Program-made: the position numbers and the translations under genes
Shown: positions 54,539-63,962 of the stretch, in pieces
Layout: each line of letters starts with the position of its first letter
Position numbering within the stretch: the stretch's first letter is position 1
NCBI GenBank assembly: GCA_033851545.1
Contig: JAWWOO010000004.1
Coordinates: 1 to 64,000 of the forward strand
Length of the DNA: 64,000 nucleotides
Direction of reading: 5' to 3'
Origin: JAWWOL01 sp033851545
GTDB taxonomy: Bacteria > Actinomycetota > Actinomycetes > JAWWOL01
The notes under the pieces: model-generated
What the model saw: only the letters and a program-made list of their open reading frames with translations
Database searches by the model: none
Told to the model about the DNA's origin: nothing

Positions 54539-54721
54539 TCAGAGTGCGGCTGCGACGTTACCGAAGATGGTGTTCAGGTTCGCCCCCACAGCCGTGACTG
54601 CGCCGATGATGACGATGGCGATGAGGGAGACCATCAGGCCGTACTCGACGGCGGTGGCGCCCTCGTCCTCGGAGGTGAGCCGGCTCAGCTGGGTCTGAAG
54701 GTATACGTAGAGAGCGAGCAT
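54539..54721 (-). CDS. flp: Flp major pilin
   Basis: A 60-residue Flp/Fap pilin, the structural subunit of Tad pili. A leader of about 20 residues (LYVYLQTQLSRLTSEDEG) ends at the prepilin-peptidase site before ATAVEYGLMVSLIAIVIIG, which has the conserved Glu and Tyr. The C-terminus is Asn/Ala-rich (GANLNTIFGNVAAAL). It is the first gene of the Tad operon, with AAAGGGG upstream. No prepilin peptidase gene (tadV) is in the window, so it must be elsewhere. Confidence 0.95.
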   Translation of the reverse strand: MLALYVYLQTQLSRLTSEDEGATAVEYGLMVSLIAIVIIGAVTAVGANLNTIFGNVAAAL

Positions 54722-54965
54722 TGCGCTTCCCCTTTCAAGGGATCGTCCGGCGCCTCCGCCGGGTCGACGGGTGGAGCAGCTCGGCCGCTGCTCTCAGGAA
54801 ACACACTGCCGCTTCGGCCCTTGGCGCGGTACCGGTCATGCGGTCGATCCATTTCGGCGCATTGGGCGGCCGGCGCGCTAAATGGCCAGCGCCATAGCCC
54901 CAACTGACTAGTCAGGGGCAGACGAACCGCTTTTGTGGGGTAACGATTTTCGCTTGGAAGCACAA
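54722..54965 (-). promoter_or_regulatory. Leader/promoter region of the Tad operon
   Basis: About 240 bases without a gene. It contains an imperfect inverted repeat CCATTT...AAATGG (54849-54885) and the 12-base perfect palindrome CTGACTAGTCAG (54904-54915), itself flanked by GCCCC / GGGGC, and is locally AT-richer near 54930-54960. I cannot place -35/-10 boxes with confidence. Confidence 0.5.
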
Positions 54966-55002
54966 CGGTGCTCGGCCTCGAGGATGTCAAGGCCGAGCAC
55001 CG
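54966..55002 (-). terminator. Hairpin terminator after the giant repeat gene
   Basis: Perfect 13-base arms (CGGTGCTCGGCCT and its complement) around an 11-base loop, 58 bases downstream of the giant gene's stop. On the minus strand it is followed by a short TTGTGCTT stretch. Confidence 0.75.
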
Positions 55003-55059
55003 CCGTAGCACGCGTGACAAGGGTCTACCCGAGGAACGCGTACTCCTACATTGCGCAGA

Positions 55060-58000
55060 TCACCGCAGCCCGATGTTGACGTAGTAGGTCTGGCCGTCGT
55101 CGAGCGTCACACCCACTCGCCAGTAGAAGCCCACCTGACTCTTGTCCGTCTTCCAGTTGTACTGGTACTGCGTGCCATCCCAGGTGTACGTGGTGCTGCT
55201 GCTGGCCACCGCGGTGTACGCCGACTCGTTCACCGCCGCCGTCGTGCTGCTGCCCTTCACCGGCACCAGCCACAGGGGCGCCGCACCGGCCTGGATGACA
55301 GTGCCGGCAGCATTCCTCAGCTGGAACTTCATCGGGATGGTCTGGCCGGCGTTGAACACGCTGGTGGCCACGCCAGTCTGGTGCGCCGTGTCGTTGACTG
55401 GCTGCAGGAACAGCGTCGTCCCGTAGCCGTACACGACCTTGTACGTGGCCTTGGCACTGCCGACGTTGCCGGCCTTGTCGGTGGCCGTCGCGGTGTAGGT
55501 GAACGTCCCCACGCCGTTGGCCGTGCCACCACTAGTGATTCCCGTTGTCGGTCCGGCCAGTCCGCTCGTGGCGTCCGTGGCTGTCGCGGTGGCGGCCGGA
55601 ACCGCACCGATGGTGTACGTCGTGCCGTCCTTGACCCCGCCGACCGTGACGGTCGGGGCAACGGTGTCCACGTTGATTCCACTCAGCGTGGTCGTCCCCT
55701 TGTTGCCGGCGTTGTCGACCGCGGTGCCGGTCACGCTGTTGCTACCCTGCGCGGCAAGCGTCGCGTCCGGCTGGCAGCTGGCGATCCCACTGACGGCGTC
55801 CTTGCAGTCGAACGCCACGGTGACGGAAGCGTTGTACCAGCCGCCGGCGTTGGGACTCGTCGTCGCCTTTCCGGTGATGGTCGGCGCGGTCTTGTCGACG
55901 AGCACGGTGACGGTGGAGGCGGTCTCGGTGTTGCCCGCGTTGTCGACGCTCCAGTAAGCGACCGTGTGGGTGCCCTCGCTGGAGACGGAGACCGTCGCGC
56001 CGGTCTGCTGCGCCCCGCCGTCGACCGTGTAGTACGTCGCTGCCACACCGGACAGGTTGTCCGTCGCACTCAGCGTCACGGTGACGTTTGCGTTTTGCCA
56101 TCCGCTGGGTGCGGTTGCCGTGGTGCTCGGGTCGTGGCGGTCGATCTTGATGGCACCCACCGTCGCACCCCTTGTGTTGCCGGCCTTGTCGCTCACCGAG
56201 GCGCCGATCGAGAGGTTGCTGCCTTCGCCGGTGATCGTGCTGTTGGCCGGGGTCGCGCCGTCGATGCCGGAGAGCGCGTCACCGCCGGTCCACTTCACCG
56301 TCACGTCGCCCCTGTACCAGCCGTTGCCGTTCGGCGAGGTGGTGGCGGCACCGCTCAGGGTCGGGTACGTCTTGTCGACGTTGATGCCCGTGATGCTGAA
56401 CGGGTCACTGACGTTGTCCGCGGCGTCGGTGGCGGTGCCGCCGGCGCTCTGGTTCCCGCCTTCACCCAGGATCTTGGCCGCGGGGCAGGACAGAACGCCG
56501 GAGAGCCCGCCCTGGTCCGCGCAGGTGAACGTTGCGGTGACGTTCGCGTTGAACCAGCCGTTCGCGTTCGCGTCAGCGGAGAGGCCTCCGGTCACGGTCG
56601 GCTTGGTCTTGTCGATGCTGACCGTGGCCGGGTCCGTGGCACTGTTGCCGGCCTTGTCGACCGCCTTGCCTTCCAGTGCCTGGTTCTGACCCTGGGTGCT
56701 GACCGTCTGCGGTGTGGTGCAGGAGGCGATGCCTGAGCCACTGTCGGTGCACGTGAACGTGACAATGACGTTGGTGTTGTTCCAGCTTCGAGAGTTGGCT
56801 GCCGGTGCCTGGGTGTGGCTAATGCCAGGCGCCGTCTTGTCGATCTTGACCTCGATGTTCTTCTGCGCCTCGACGTTGCCGGCGTTGTCCACGCTCCACA
56901 CCTGGAGCGTGTGTACGCCCTCCGTGTCGATCGTGACGCTGATGCCGGAGGCCTTCGCGTCACTGTCGAGCTGGTAGTACGTCGCGGCGACGCCGGAGAG
57001 GTTGTCGCCGGCTGTCAGTTGGACGGTGACGGCGCTGTTGCTCCAGTCGGACACGTCCGAGACCGTGGTCGAGGGGGCGGTCCGGTCGATCTTCACCGGG
57101 GCGCTCGCTGCCGAGGTCTCGTTGCCCGCCAGGTCCCGAACCGATGCTCCGGCGGTAAGGCCGGCGCCTTCGCCGTCGATCGTGCTGTCAGCCGGAGTGG
57201 CACCGTCAATGCCCGAGAGCGCGTCGGCGGCAGTCCACTTGATCGTGACATCGCCGTTGTACCAGCCAGCGCCGTTCGGGCCGCTGGTGGCGGCACCGCT
57301 GAGCGTCGGAGCGGTCTTGTCGACGTTGATCGGTCCCACGGTGACGTCGTCGGTGTTGCCGGCGGTGTCAGTCGCGGTTCCCGTGGCGGTCTGCGCCTTG
57401 CCCTCGAAGAGCTTGGTCGGCGAGCTGCAATCGGCGATGCCCGACAGAGCGTCGTCGCAGCTGAAGCTGACCGTGACATCGCCCGCGTACCAGTTGTTGG
57501 CGTTGGCATTGCGGTCCGGCGCACCCGTGATGGTGGGCTTGACGGTGTCGATGCTGACCTTGGCATCGTCGGTCTGCGTGTTGCCGGCGTTGTCGACCGC
57601 GGTGCCGGGGACGGCCTGGCTCTGCCCGTCCGTGCTTACGTCGGCGTTGGGCGAGCAGCTCGCCACGCCAGAGAGGGCGTCAGCGCACTGGTAGGCGACG
57701 GTAACCGGCGCGCTGTTCCAGCCCTTGCCATTGGGTGCTGGTGTGACCGTGTGGCCGATGGTCGGCTTGGTGAGGTCGATCTTGACCGTTGCGGTCTGGG
57801 GAGCCTCGGTGTTGCCGGCCTCGTCGACGCTCCAGTATTTCAGTGTGTGCACACCCTCGGCGTCGATCGTCAGCGACGTACCCACTTGCTGCGCGCCGCC
57901 GTCTAGGGAGTAGTACGTCGCGTCGACGCCCGAGAGCCCGTCTCTCGGGTCGAGGCTGACGGTCACCTTGCTGTTGTTCCAGCCGGCCGGGGCGTCGGCC

Positions 58001-61000
58001 CCGGTCGTGGGTGCAGTGCGGTCGATGTTGACCGGGGTGCTGTCGGCGGTGCCGCCGTTGCCGGCTTTGTCGCTCATCGACGCGGTGTCCTTGAGCCCGC
58101 TGCCCTCCCCGGTGATCGTGCTGTTAGCCGGGCAGGTGGCCACACCGGAGCGGTCGTCAGCACACGTCCAGTCGATGTTGACGTCGCCGTTGTACCAGCC
58201 GTTGCCGTTCGCGGCGACGGTGGCTTTGCCGCTCAAGGTTGGGGCCGTCTTATCGACGTTGATTCCGCCAACCGTCGCGGTGGCCGAGTTGCCTGCCGCG
58301 TCGACCGCAGTGCCCTCGAGCGACTGGTTCGTACCCTCGCCGAATGTCTTGTCAGCTGTGACGGTGTCGATTCCTGAGAGCGTGTCAACGCCGGCGAAGT
58401 GGACGGTGACGTCGGTGTTGCTCCAGCCATAGCCGTTGGCGGCTGGGGTGCGGCTGCCAGTGATGATCGGCCTGGTCTTGTCCAAGCTTACGGAAGCCGG
58501 GTCGCTCGCCGTGTTGCCGGCGTTGTCCGCGGCCGTACCGGTGACGATCTGGTCCTTGCCCTCCGTGGAGACGGATTGCGGAGCGGTGCAGCTGGCAACG
58601 CCAGACAGCGTCGCCTGGTCGTCGCAGGTGAACGTGACGGTGACGTCGCTGTTGTTCCAGCCGTTGCCGTTCGCCTCGGGCGAGAGTGCGTGCGTGATGG
58701 TTGGGTTGCTCTTGTCGATCTGGACCGTCAGGGTCTTTGCAGACTCCACGTTCCCGGCTCTGTCCGTGCTGCCGTACGAGATGCTGTGCGTGCCCTCGGT
58801 TGTCAGGGTGACCGTGGTCCCGGTCTGGACTGAGCCGCCGTCGACGGCGTAGTGCGTGGCGTCGACGCCGGACAATGCGTCGTGCGGCGTCAGAATGACA
58901 TCGACGCTGCTGTTGACCCAGCCACTCGGGGCCGAGACGTCGGTGTTCGGCGCGGTCTTGTCGATCTTGACCGGCGCACTCGTGGCGGTGGTGGTGTTGC
59001 CGGCCTTGTCAGTCACCGATGCGGACGCAGTCTGTCCTTCGCCCTCGTTCGAGAGAACGGAGTTGGCCGGAGCCGGACCAGCGAGGCCGGAAAGCGCGTC
59101 GTCGGCCGCCCACACCTGCGTGACATCGGTGTTGTACCAGCCGTTGTCGTTCGGCGTCGTGGTTGGGGCGGCGCTGAGGTTCGGCGCAGTCTTGTCGACG
59201 TTGAGGCCGGAAACTGTCGTGCTTGCGCTGTTGCCGGCGGCATCGGTAGCCGAGCCGACGACGCTCTGGTTCGCGCCCTGACCTAGATGCTGCGGCCCGG
59301 TGACGGAGTCGATCCCGGAGAGTGCGTCCTTGCCGTCGAAGGAGACGGTGACATCGTCCTTGTACCAGCCTGCGCCATTCGCTACGCGGTCCGGGGCACC
59401 CGTGATGGTCGGTGCTGTCTTGTCGATGTTGACCGTGGCTGTGCCCGAGATGCTGTTCCCGGCGTTGTCAGTTGCGGTCCCGGTAACGTTCTGCGCCTTG
59501 CCCTCGGTCGTGACGTTCACCGGGTTCGTGCAGTCCTTCAGGCCGGAGAGGTTGATCTGGTCGAGGCAGGCGAAGCTCACGCTGACGTCGGTGTTGTTCC
59601 AGCCGTTCGCGTTCTGCTCCGGGGCCTGGCTCGGCGTGATGCTCGGAGACGACAGGTCGATCTTGACGGAGAACGTCTTTGCGGCCTCTGCGTTGCCGGC
59701 GTTGTCGACCGACCAGTACCTCACGGTGTGTACGCCCTCAGCCCCGACGGTCACCGTGTTGCCCTTGGTCGGCGTTGTCGCACCGTCAACGGCGTAGTAG
59801 GTGCTGTCGACGTCGGACAGGTTGTCACTGGCGTGCAGCCCGACGGTCACCGGCGCGTTGACCCAACCACTGGGGACGCCGTCGACGGAGGTGCTCGGCG
59901 CCGTACGGTCGATTTTGATGCCGTCGACGGTGGCGCTGGTGGTGTGGCCAGCCTTGTCGCTGACCGACGCCGACGCGGAGCGGTTCGAGCCCTCACCGGT
60001 GACGACGGAGTCGGCAGGGCAGGCAACGACGCCGGACAGGTTGTCGCCGCAGGTCCAGTGGACGGTGACGTCGCCTGAGAACCAGCCGTTGCCGTTAGCC
60101 GAACCCACGACCGCGCCCGTGATGGTCGGGGCGGTCTTGTCTACGTTGACGACCGGCGTGGTTACCGAGGCGCTGTTGCCGGCGGCGTCGGTCGCCGTCG
60201 CGATGTCGGTCTGCCCGGCGCCCTCACCGAAGGTGCGTGCGTGGTCCTGAGTCTTTATGCCCGACAGGGCGTCCGACGCCGTGTACGTCGCCGTGACGTC
60301 GTCGCCGTACCAGCCGTAGGCGTTCGCTGCCGGCAGGCTGTCGACGGTGATGACCGGCTTGGTCTTGTCGATGCTGACGGTCGCCGGGTCGGTCGCCGTG
60401 TTTCCCGCATTGTCCGTGACTGTCCCTGGGACGGTTTGGTGGCTGCCCTCGGTGCTGACCGTCTGGGGACCGGTGCAGCTGGCCACTCCGGACAAGGCGT
60501 CGGAGCAGGCGAAGGTCACCGTGACGTTGCTGTTGTTCCAGCCGTCGGCGTTCGCGGCCGGGTTCTGGGTGTGCCCGATAGTTGGTGAGGTCTTGTCGAT
60601 ACCGAAGCTGACCGTGTGCGCCGTCTCGGTGTTGCCGGCGACATCAGTGCTCCAGAACTTCAGGGTGTGATTGCCCTCGGCGGTGACGGGGACGCTGGCG
60701 CCGACGGTCTGGGTGCCACCGTCGAGCTGGTAGAACGTCTTGTCCACGCCCGACAGCCCGTCGTTCGGCACGAGCGACAGTGTGACGTCGGTCTTGTTCC
60801 ACGCCGGCGGGGCAGTGACGGTCGTGTTCGGGGCGGTACGGTCGATCTTCACAGCCGGCGCGCTCTGAACGGATCCACTCGTGTTGCCGGCCCTGTCAGT
60901 CGCGGTCGCGCTGGCGGTGAGACCGGTGCCCTCGCCGCCGATCGTGCTGTTGGCGGGATTCGTCGTGCCGGACAGGGCGTCCGTCGCTGTCCACGCGACG

Positions 61001-62031
61001 GTGACGTCCCCCTTGTACCAGCCGGCCGCATTCGGGCCCGGCGTCGGGGCGCCGGTCAGGGTCGGAGCCACCTTGTCGATGTTGATGCTGCTGACCGTGG
61101 TGTTAGCCGAGTTGTCGGCGTTGTCGGCGGCGGTTCCCGTTACGGACTGGCCCGCGGCGCTCGTGCTGAGGGTGGTCGGTCCGGAGGTCGTCTTGATGCC
61201 TGACGTCGCGTCGCTCGAGGTGAACGAGACCGTAACGTCCGTGTTGTTCCAGCCATTTGCGTTAGCGACCGGCGTGCGGCTGCCGATGATCGTCGGAGCG
61301 GTCTTGTCCAGCTTGACCACCTTCGAGCCGCTCGCACTGTTTCCCACGTTGTCGGTAGCTATCGCGCTCTTGGTGACCGTGCCATCAGTCGTCACGGTGT
61401 CACTCGCCGGGACGACGGTCGCGATCCCGGACCCTCCAGGGTCCGTGGCGGTCCAGGAGACCGTGACGTTGCCGTTGTTCCAGCCGGCGCCGTTCGCTGC
61501 CGGGCTCGTCGAGGCGCTCACACTCGGCGCCGTGTTGTCCAGCGTGTACGCCGCGGACTGCATTCCGAAGACTTCGTTCTGATTGGCCGTGCACTTGCCG
61601 TTGCCGTTGACTCCCTTCCATGCCTTGGTGGTGTAGGCAATTGTCCCGTTGCCTGCCCCAGCCGTGAGCCACGGGTACGTCGAGCCGCTGAACACCCAAA
61701 GGGCCTTCGGGTTCTTGTCCGACGTCAGGGTGGCGATCGTGTTGTTGCTTCCGTCGATGACGTCGACGCACTGAGTGGTGGCGTCGGTGTTCACCGTCAG
61801 CGTCAGTGCCGCTCCCTGCCTTGCGTACACCGTCCCGGCAGCCGTGAACGTGCTGGCTCCGCCACTGAAGGCGGCACTGACCACGGAGGCCGCGGTCGCG
61901 GTGCCGTTGCCAAAGGTCACCAGAGCTGAGGCCAGCATGGTCGTGAGCGCCGCGAAGGCGGCGATCAGGCGGTGACGCCGCTCACGCGAGGCCACGCCGA
62001 GGAACCGACCGAGGGCAGACAGACAAGTCAT
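55060..62031 (-). CDS. Giant secreted Ig-like super-repeat protein with PxKF end (2323 aa)
   Basis: Exported protein with a signal peptide (RRHRLIAAFAALTTMLASALV region, about 17-50), a unique N-terminal domain (about 50-160), 25 Ig-like modules of 60-85 residues joined by DKTAP/DRTAP linkers (about 160-2115), a Big_3-like module and a C-terminal PxKF domain (about 2195-2323, IPMKFQL, ending DDGQTYYVNIGLR). The modules fall into four types repeated in fixed order (A-B-C-D) six times. The Tyr of the D-type YYxxDGG motif recurs at 60730, 59794, 58849, 57910, 56974 and 56029, i.e. every 312-315 residues. ATG 62031 has GGAG five bases upstream. No anchor motif is seen. It lies directly upstream of the pilin genes and could be an adhesin or matrix protein. 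Confidence 0.85.
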   Translation of the reverse strand: MTCLSALGRFLGVASRERRHRLIAAFAALTTMLASALVTFGNGTATAASVVSAAFSGGASTFTAAGTVYARQGAALTLTVNTDATTQCVDVIDGSNNTIATLTSDKNPKALWVFSGSTYPWLTAGAGNGTIAYTTKAWKGVNGNGKCTANQNEVFGMQSAAYTLDNTAPSVSASTSPAANGAGWNNGNVTVSWTATDPGGSGIATVVPASDTVTTDGTVTKSAIATDNVGNSASGSKVVKLDKTAPTIIGSRTPVANANGWNNTDVTVSFTSSDATSGIKTTSGPTTLSTSAAGQSVTGTAADNADNSANTTVSSINIDKVAPTLTGAPTPGPNAAGWYKGDVTVAWTATDALSGTTNPANSTIGGEGTGLTASATATDRAGNTSGSVQSAPAVKIDRTAPNTTVTAPPAWNKTDVTLSLVPNDGLSGVDKTFYQLDGGTQTVGASVPVTAEGNHTLKFWSTDVAGNTETAHTVSFGIDKTSPTIGHTQNPAANADGWNNSNVTVTFACSDALSGVASCTGPQTVSTEGSHQTVPGTVTDNAGNTATDPATVSIDKTKPVITVDSLPAANAYGWYGDDVTATYTASDALSGIKTQDHARTFGEGAGQTDIATATDAAGNSASVTTPVVNVDKTAPTITGAVVGSANGNGWFSGDVTVHWTCGDNLSGVVACPADSVVTGEGSNRSASASVSDKAGHTTSATVDGIKIDRTAPSTSVDGVPSGWVNAPVTVGLHASDNLSDVDSTYYAVDGATTPTKGNTVTVGAEGVHTVRYWSVDNAGNAEAAKTFSVKIDLSSPSITPSQAPEQNANGWNNTDVSVSFACLDQINLSGLKDCTNPVNVTTEGKAQNVTGTATDNAGNSISGTATVNIDKTAPTITGAPDRVANGAGWYKDDVTVSFDGKDALSGIDSVTGPQHLGQGANQSVVGSATDAAGNSASTTVSGLNVDKTAPNLSAAPTTTPNDNGWYNTDVTQVWAADDALSGLAGPAPANSVLSNEGEGQTASASVTDKAGNTTTATSAPVKIDKTAPNTDVSAPSGWVNSSVDVILTPHDALSGVDATHYAVDGGSVQTGTTVTLTTEGTHSISYGSTDRAGNVESAKTLTVQIDKSNPTITHALSPEANGNGWNNSDVTVTFTCDDQATLSGVASCTAPQSVSTEGKDQIVTGTAADNAGNTASDPASVSLDKTRPIITGSRTPAANGYGWSNTDVTVHFAGVDTLSGIDTVTADKTFGEGTNQSLEGTAVDAAGNSATATVGGINVDKTAPTLSGKATVAANGNGWYNGDVNIDWTCADDRSGVATCPANSTITGEGSGLKDTASMSDKAGNGGTADSTPVNIDRTAPTTGADAPAGWNNSKVTVSLDPRDGLSGVDATYYSLDGGAQQVGTSLTIDAEGVHTLKYWSVDEAGNTEAPQTATVKIDLTKPTIGHTVTPAPNGKGWNSAPVTVAYQCADALSGVASCSPNADVSTDGQSQAVPGTAVDNAGNTQTDDAKVSIDTVKPTITGAPDRNANANNWYAGDVTVSFSCDDALSGIADCSSPTKLFEGKAQTATGTATDTAGNTDDVTVGPINVDKTAPTLSGAATSGPNGAGWYNGDVTIKWTAADALSGIDGATPADSTIDGEGAGLTAGASVRDLAGNETSAASAPVKIDRTAPSTTVSDVSDWSNSAVTVQLTAGDNLSGVAATYYQLDSDAKASGISVTIDTEGVHTLQVWSVDNAGNVEAQKNIEVKIDKTAPGISHTQAPAANSRSWNNTNVIVTFTCTDSGSGIASCTTPQTVSTQGQNQALEGKAVDKAGNSATDPATVSIDKTKPTVTGGLSADANANGWFNANVTATFTCADQGGLSGVLSCPAAKILGEGGNQSAGGTATDAADNVSDPFSITGINVDKTYPTLSGAATTSPNGNGWYRGDVTVKWTGGDALSGIDGATPANSTITGEGSNLSIGASVSDKAGNTRGATVGAIKIDRHDPSTTATAPSGWQNANVTVTLSATDNLSGVAATYYTVDGGAQQTGATVSVSSEGTHTVAYWSVDNAGNTETASTVTVLVDKTAPTITGKATTSPNAGGWYNASVTVAFDCKDAVSGIASCQPDATLAAQGSNSVTGTAVDNAGNKGTTTLSGINVDTVAPTVTVGGVKDGTTYTIGAVPAATATATDATSGLAGPTTGITSGGTANGVGTFTYTATATDKAGNVGSAKATYKVVYGYGTTLFLQPVNDTAHQTGVATSVFNAGQTIPMKFQLRNAAGTVIQAGAAPLWLVPVKGSSTTAAVNESAYTAVASSSTTYTWDGTQYQYNWKTDKSQVGFYWRVGVTLDDGQTYYVNIGLR

Positions 62032-62614
62032 GAGAACTCCAGACAGCAGCCAACGCGCCCGGACATGTGGGCGCCGACCTGACACTGACCGCCGCTTCAG
62101 CAGCCCCACATCCACCGCACAGTTGGAGAAGTCGGACATCGGTCCGAGAAGGTAGTCATTTCGAACCACGTCAACTGGCAGTCGGGCGCATAGCGCGCCC
62201 GAACCTAGCAAGGGCCCCTAGCTCGTCGATCCCTGGTAGACGTGACGCCGGTCGACATCGGGCGTCCCCCAGGAGACGGCGTCGCCAGAGGTCAATGACC
62301 GCGCCTGCTACGGCTGGGCCCGGATGACCTGCTCCTGGAGCAGCCCCCCGGGTGGCCGATATACGTCCGCCCGCGAAACCCCACAGGGATAGACCACCGT
62401 CGACCGGCGGGATCCGGACGGTTGCCCAGTAGTGATCGGCGGAAAGCTTCGTCACCTGGCCCGCGACCCCTGGACGATGTAGACGGTGTCCCTTGCACTG
62501 AGCAGTCGTACGGCGTGAGACGCCGGCTATGGCTGAAGATCTCAAGCGCAAGGCTCTGGACAAGACGTCAAGGCTAAGCCTGCCGCAGGGAAACCGGTCA
62601 CAGTCAACAGTGGC
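62032..62614. other. Intergenic region upstream of the giant gene
   Basis: About 580 bases. The first part must hold the promoter of the giant gene. A minus-strand frame of 163 codons covers 62171-62662, but it lacks a ribosome site, overlaps the pseudogene and has the biased composition of a chance frame. I see nothing else I can support. Confidence 0.5.
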
Positions 62615-63415
62615 GGCGAGCCGATCAGCCGGGTCGCTTCGGCGATCTGGTCGTGGTCTCACAGCGGGCGGTCCTGCTCCTCGAGGACGGCCAGGTCCCC
62701 GTTGGCGTCGACGCGGGCGGCCCGCTGGGCATGCTGGAGCAGCATCAACGCGAGCAGGCCGCGTACCTCAGGACCGTCGGGCGTCAGCCGGGCGAGCACC
62801 CGGCCGCGTCGGATCGCCTCGGCCGCGAGCTCGACTCGCCCGACGGAGGAGTAGCCCTCGTGTAATTGCTGATGGACCACCGCGAGGACCCCGGTGGTGC
62901 GTGCGGCCAGCAATTCTGGAGGTGGCACGCGGTACGGGATCCCGCGGCGCGGAACTTGCGCTTGGCCTGACCAGCCGCTGGGCCATGGTCGCCGTCGTGG
63001 TCAGGAAGGCGCCGGGCGATCTCCTGCGTGCTAAGGCCAACGAGGGTGCGCAGGGTGAGCGCGACCCTGGCCTCGAGCGGTAAAGGCGGGGGCTAGCTGA
63101 AGATGAGCCGCAGCCGAACGTCGGGGAAGTGGCCGTACTCCGGGGGTCCGGCACGCCGGGCACCTCCCCGAGCTTGACCGCCTCTACCTCGCCTGGCGCA
63201 GCCGATCCAGGGCCCGGCTGCGGGCCGTCGTGGTCAGCCAGGCGGCGGGCCCCCCGGGACGCAGTCGGTGGGCTAGCGCTGCAGGGCCTTGTCGAAGGCA
63301 TCCTGTACACACTTCTAGGCCGGGTCCCGGTCACCGGTGACCCGGATTTCGGTGGCCAGTACCCGGGTCCACTCGACGCGGAAGTCCGCCGAGACGGCAT
63401 CCTCAGCGGTGACAG
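62615..63415 (-). pseudogene. Decayed ECF42 sigma-factor gene
   Basis: Homologous to the intact sigma gene at 39933-41108 but broken many times and missing the C-terminal third. Recognisable pieces in order: VLATEIRVTGDRDPA, KCVQDAFDKALQR, PAAWLTTTARSRALDRL, LTLRTLVGLSTQEIARR, FLTTTATMAQRLV, GIPYRVPPPELLAARTTGVLAVV and RGLLALMLLQHAQRAARVDANGDL. Nonsense codons at 63317-63315 (Glu to TAG), 63275-63273 (Trp to TAG) and 62661-62659 (Trp to TGA), and at least two frameshifts in region 4, rule out function. Homology continues past the last stop as DHDQIAEATRLIG. Confidence 0.88.
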
Positions 63416-63742
63416 AGGCCAGAACGGGCGCGGCTCGAGCGCCCCGAGCTTCGGGACCGGGTGCTTGGACGCCACCTCGATCGCCTCGTCGAGGTCGGAG
63501 CAATCGATGACGTCGAAGCCTCCGATGAACTCCTTGGTCTCGGTGTACGGGCCGTCGGAGACGACGACCTCGCCGCCGCGGACCCGTACCTTCGTCCACC
63601 CCGAGATCCCGTGCAGCCGATCGCCGAGCACGCGGACGCCGCGGCGGTCCATCTCCTCGACCCAGGGCTCGACGTCCTAGCCGGGCCCACCGGTCGGCTC
63701 AACGGGCTCTTGTTCGACGCAGACCATCCTCAAGTACTTCAT
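63410..63742 (-). pseudogene. Decayed DGPF/YCII gene
   Basis: The start MKYLRMVCVEQEPVEPTGGPG is interrupted by TAG (63679-63677), after which the frame continues as WVEEMDRRGVRVLGDRLHGISG and the motif VVVSDGPYTETKEFIGGFDVIDCSDLDEA. It ends without the normal stop, running on into the sigma remnant. The ribosome site GAGGAGG before ATG 63742 is intact. It is clearly related to, but diverged from, the gene at 41098-41433, so this is an old paralogue or separate acquisition rather than a recent duplicate. Confidence 0.88.
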
Positions 63743-63774
63743 GCGTTGCCTCCTCGGTTGATTGTTTCACCGGG

Positions 63775-63803
63775 ACGACGAACGGCGGGCTACGGTTTCG
63801 ACG
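63775..63803 (-). promoter_or_regulatory. Preserved ECF42-type promoter before the decayed module
   Basis: On the minus strand CGTCGA, 17 bases, CGTCGT: identical layout to the promoter at 41479-41507, with one change in the -35 box. The eight bases before the -10 (GCCGTT) are also shared. Confidence 0.6.
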
Positions 63804-63942
63804 CCCTGGCGTACGCGCTTGGACAGGCTGCCTGCGACCGTGGCGCACAAGTTGGCCGGGCGTTCCGACCCTGGACGCGCAAGTTCCCCACCATCCGGGA
63901 TGTCCTCTACCATCCTTGACCGTCGGTCGGAACGGCCACGCA

Positions 63943-63962
63943 GCCGTCCGAGATCGGACGGC
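63943..63962. repeat. Hairpin near the window end
   Basis: GCCGTCCGA, two bases, TCGGACGGC: nine paired bases. It may end a gene lying beyond position 64000. No gene is visible in 63804-64000. Confidence 0.45.

Noticed and set aside
55700..61500. Possible CRISPR or DNA satellite array
   Set aside because: The periodicity is at protein-module scale with diverged DNA, and there are no short identical repeats with unique spacers.
55051..61582. Many plus-strand frames over the giant gene
   Set aside because: They repeat with the same ~940-base period as the sense protein and are its antisense shadows.
62171..62662. 163-codon minus-strand frame
   Set aside because: Overlaps the sigma pseudogene in another frame, has no ribosome site and no recognisable fold.
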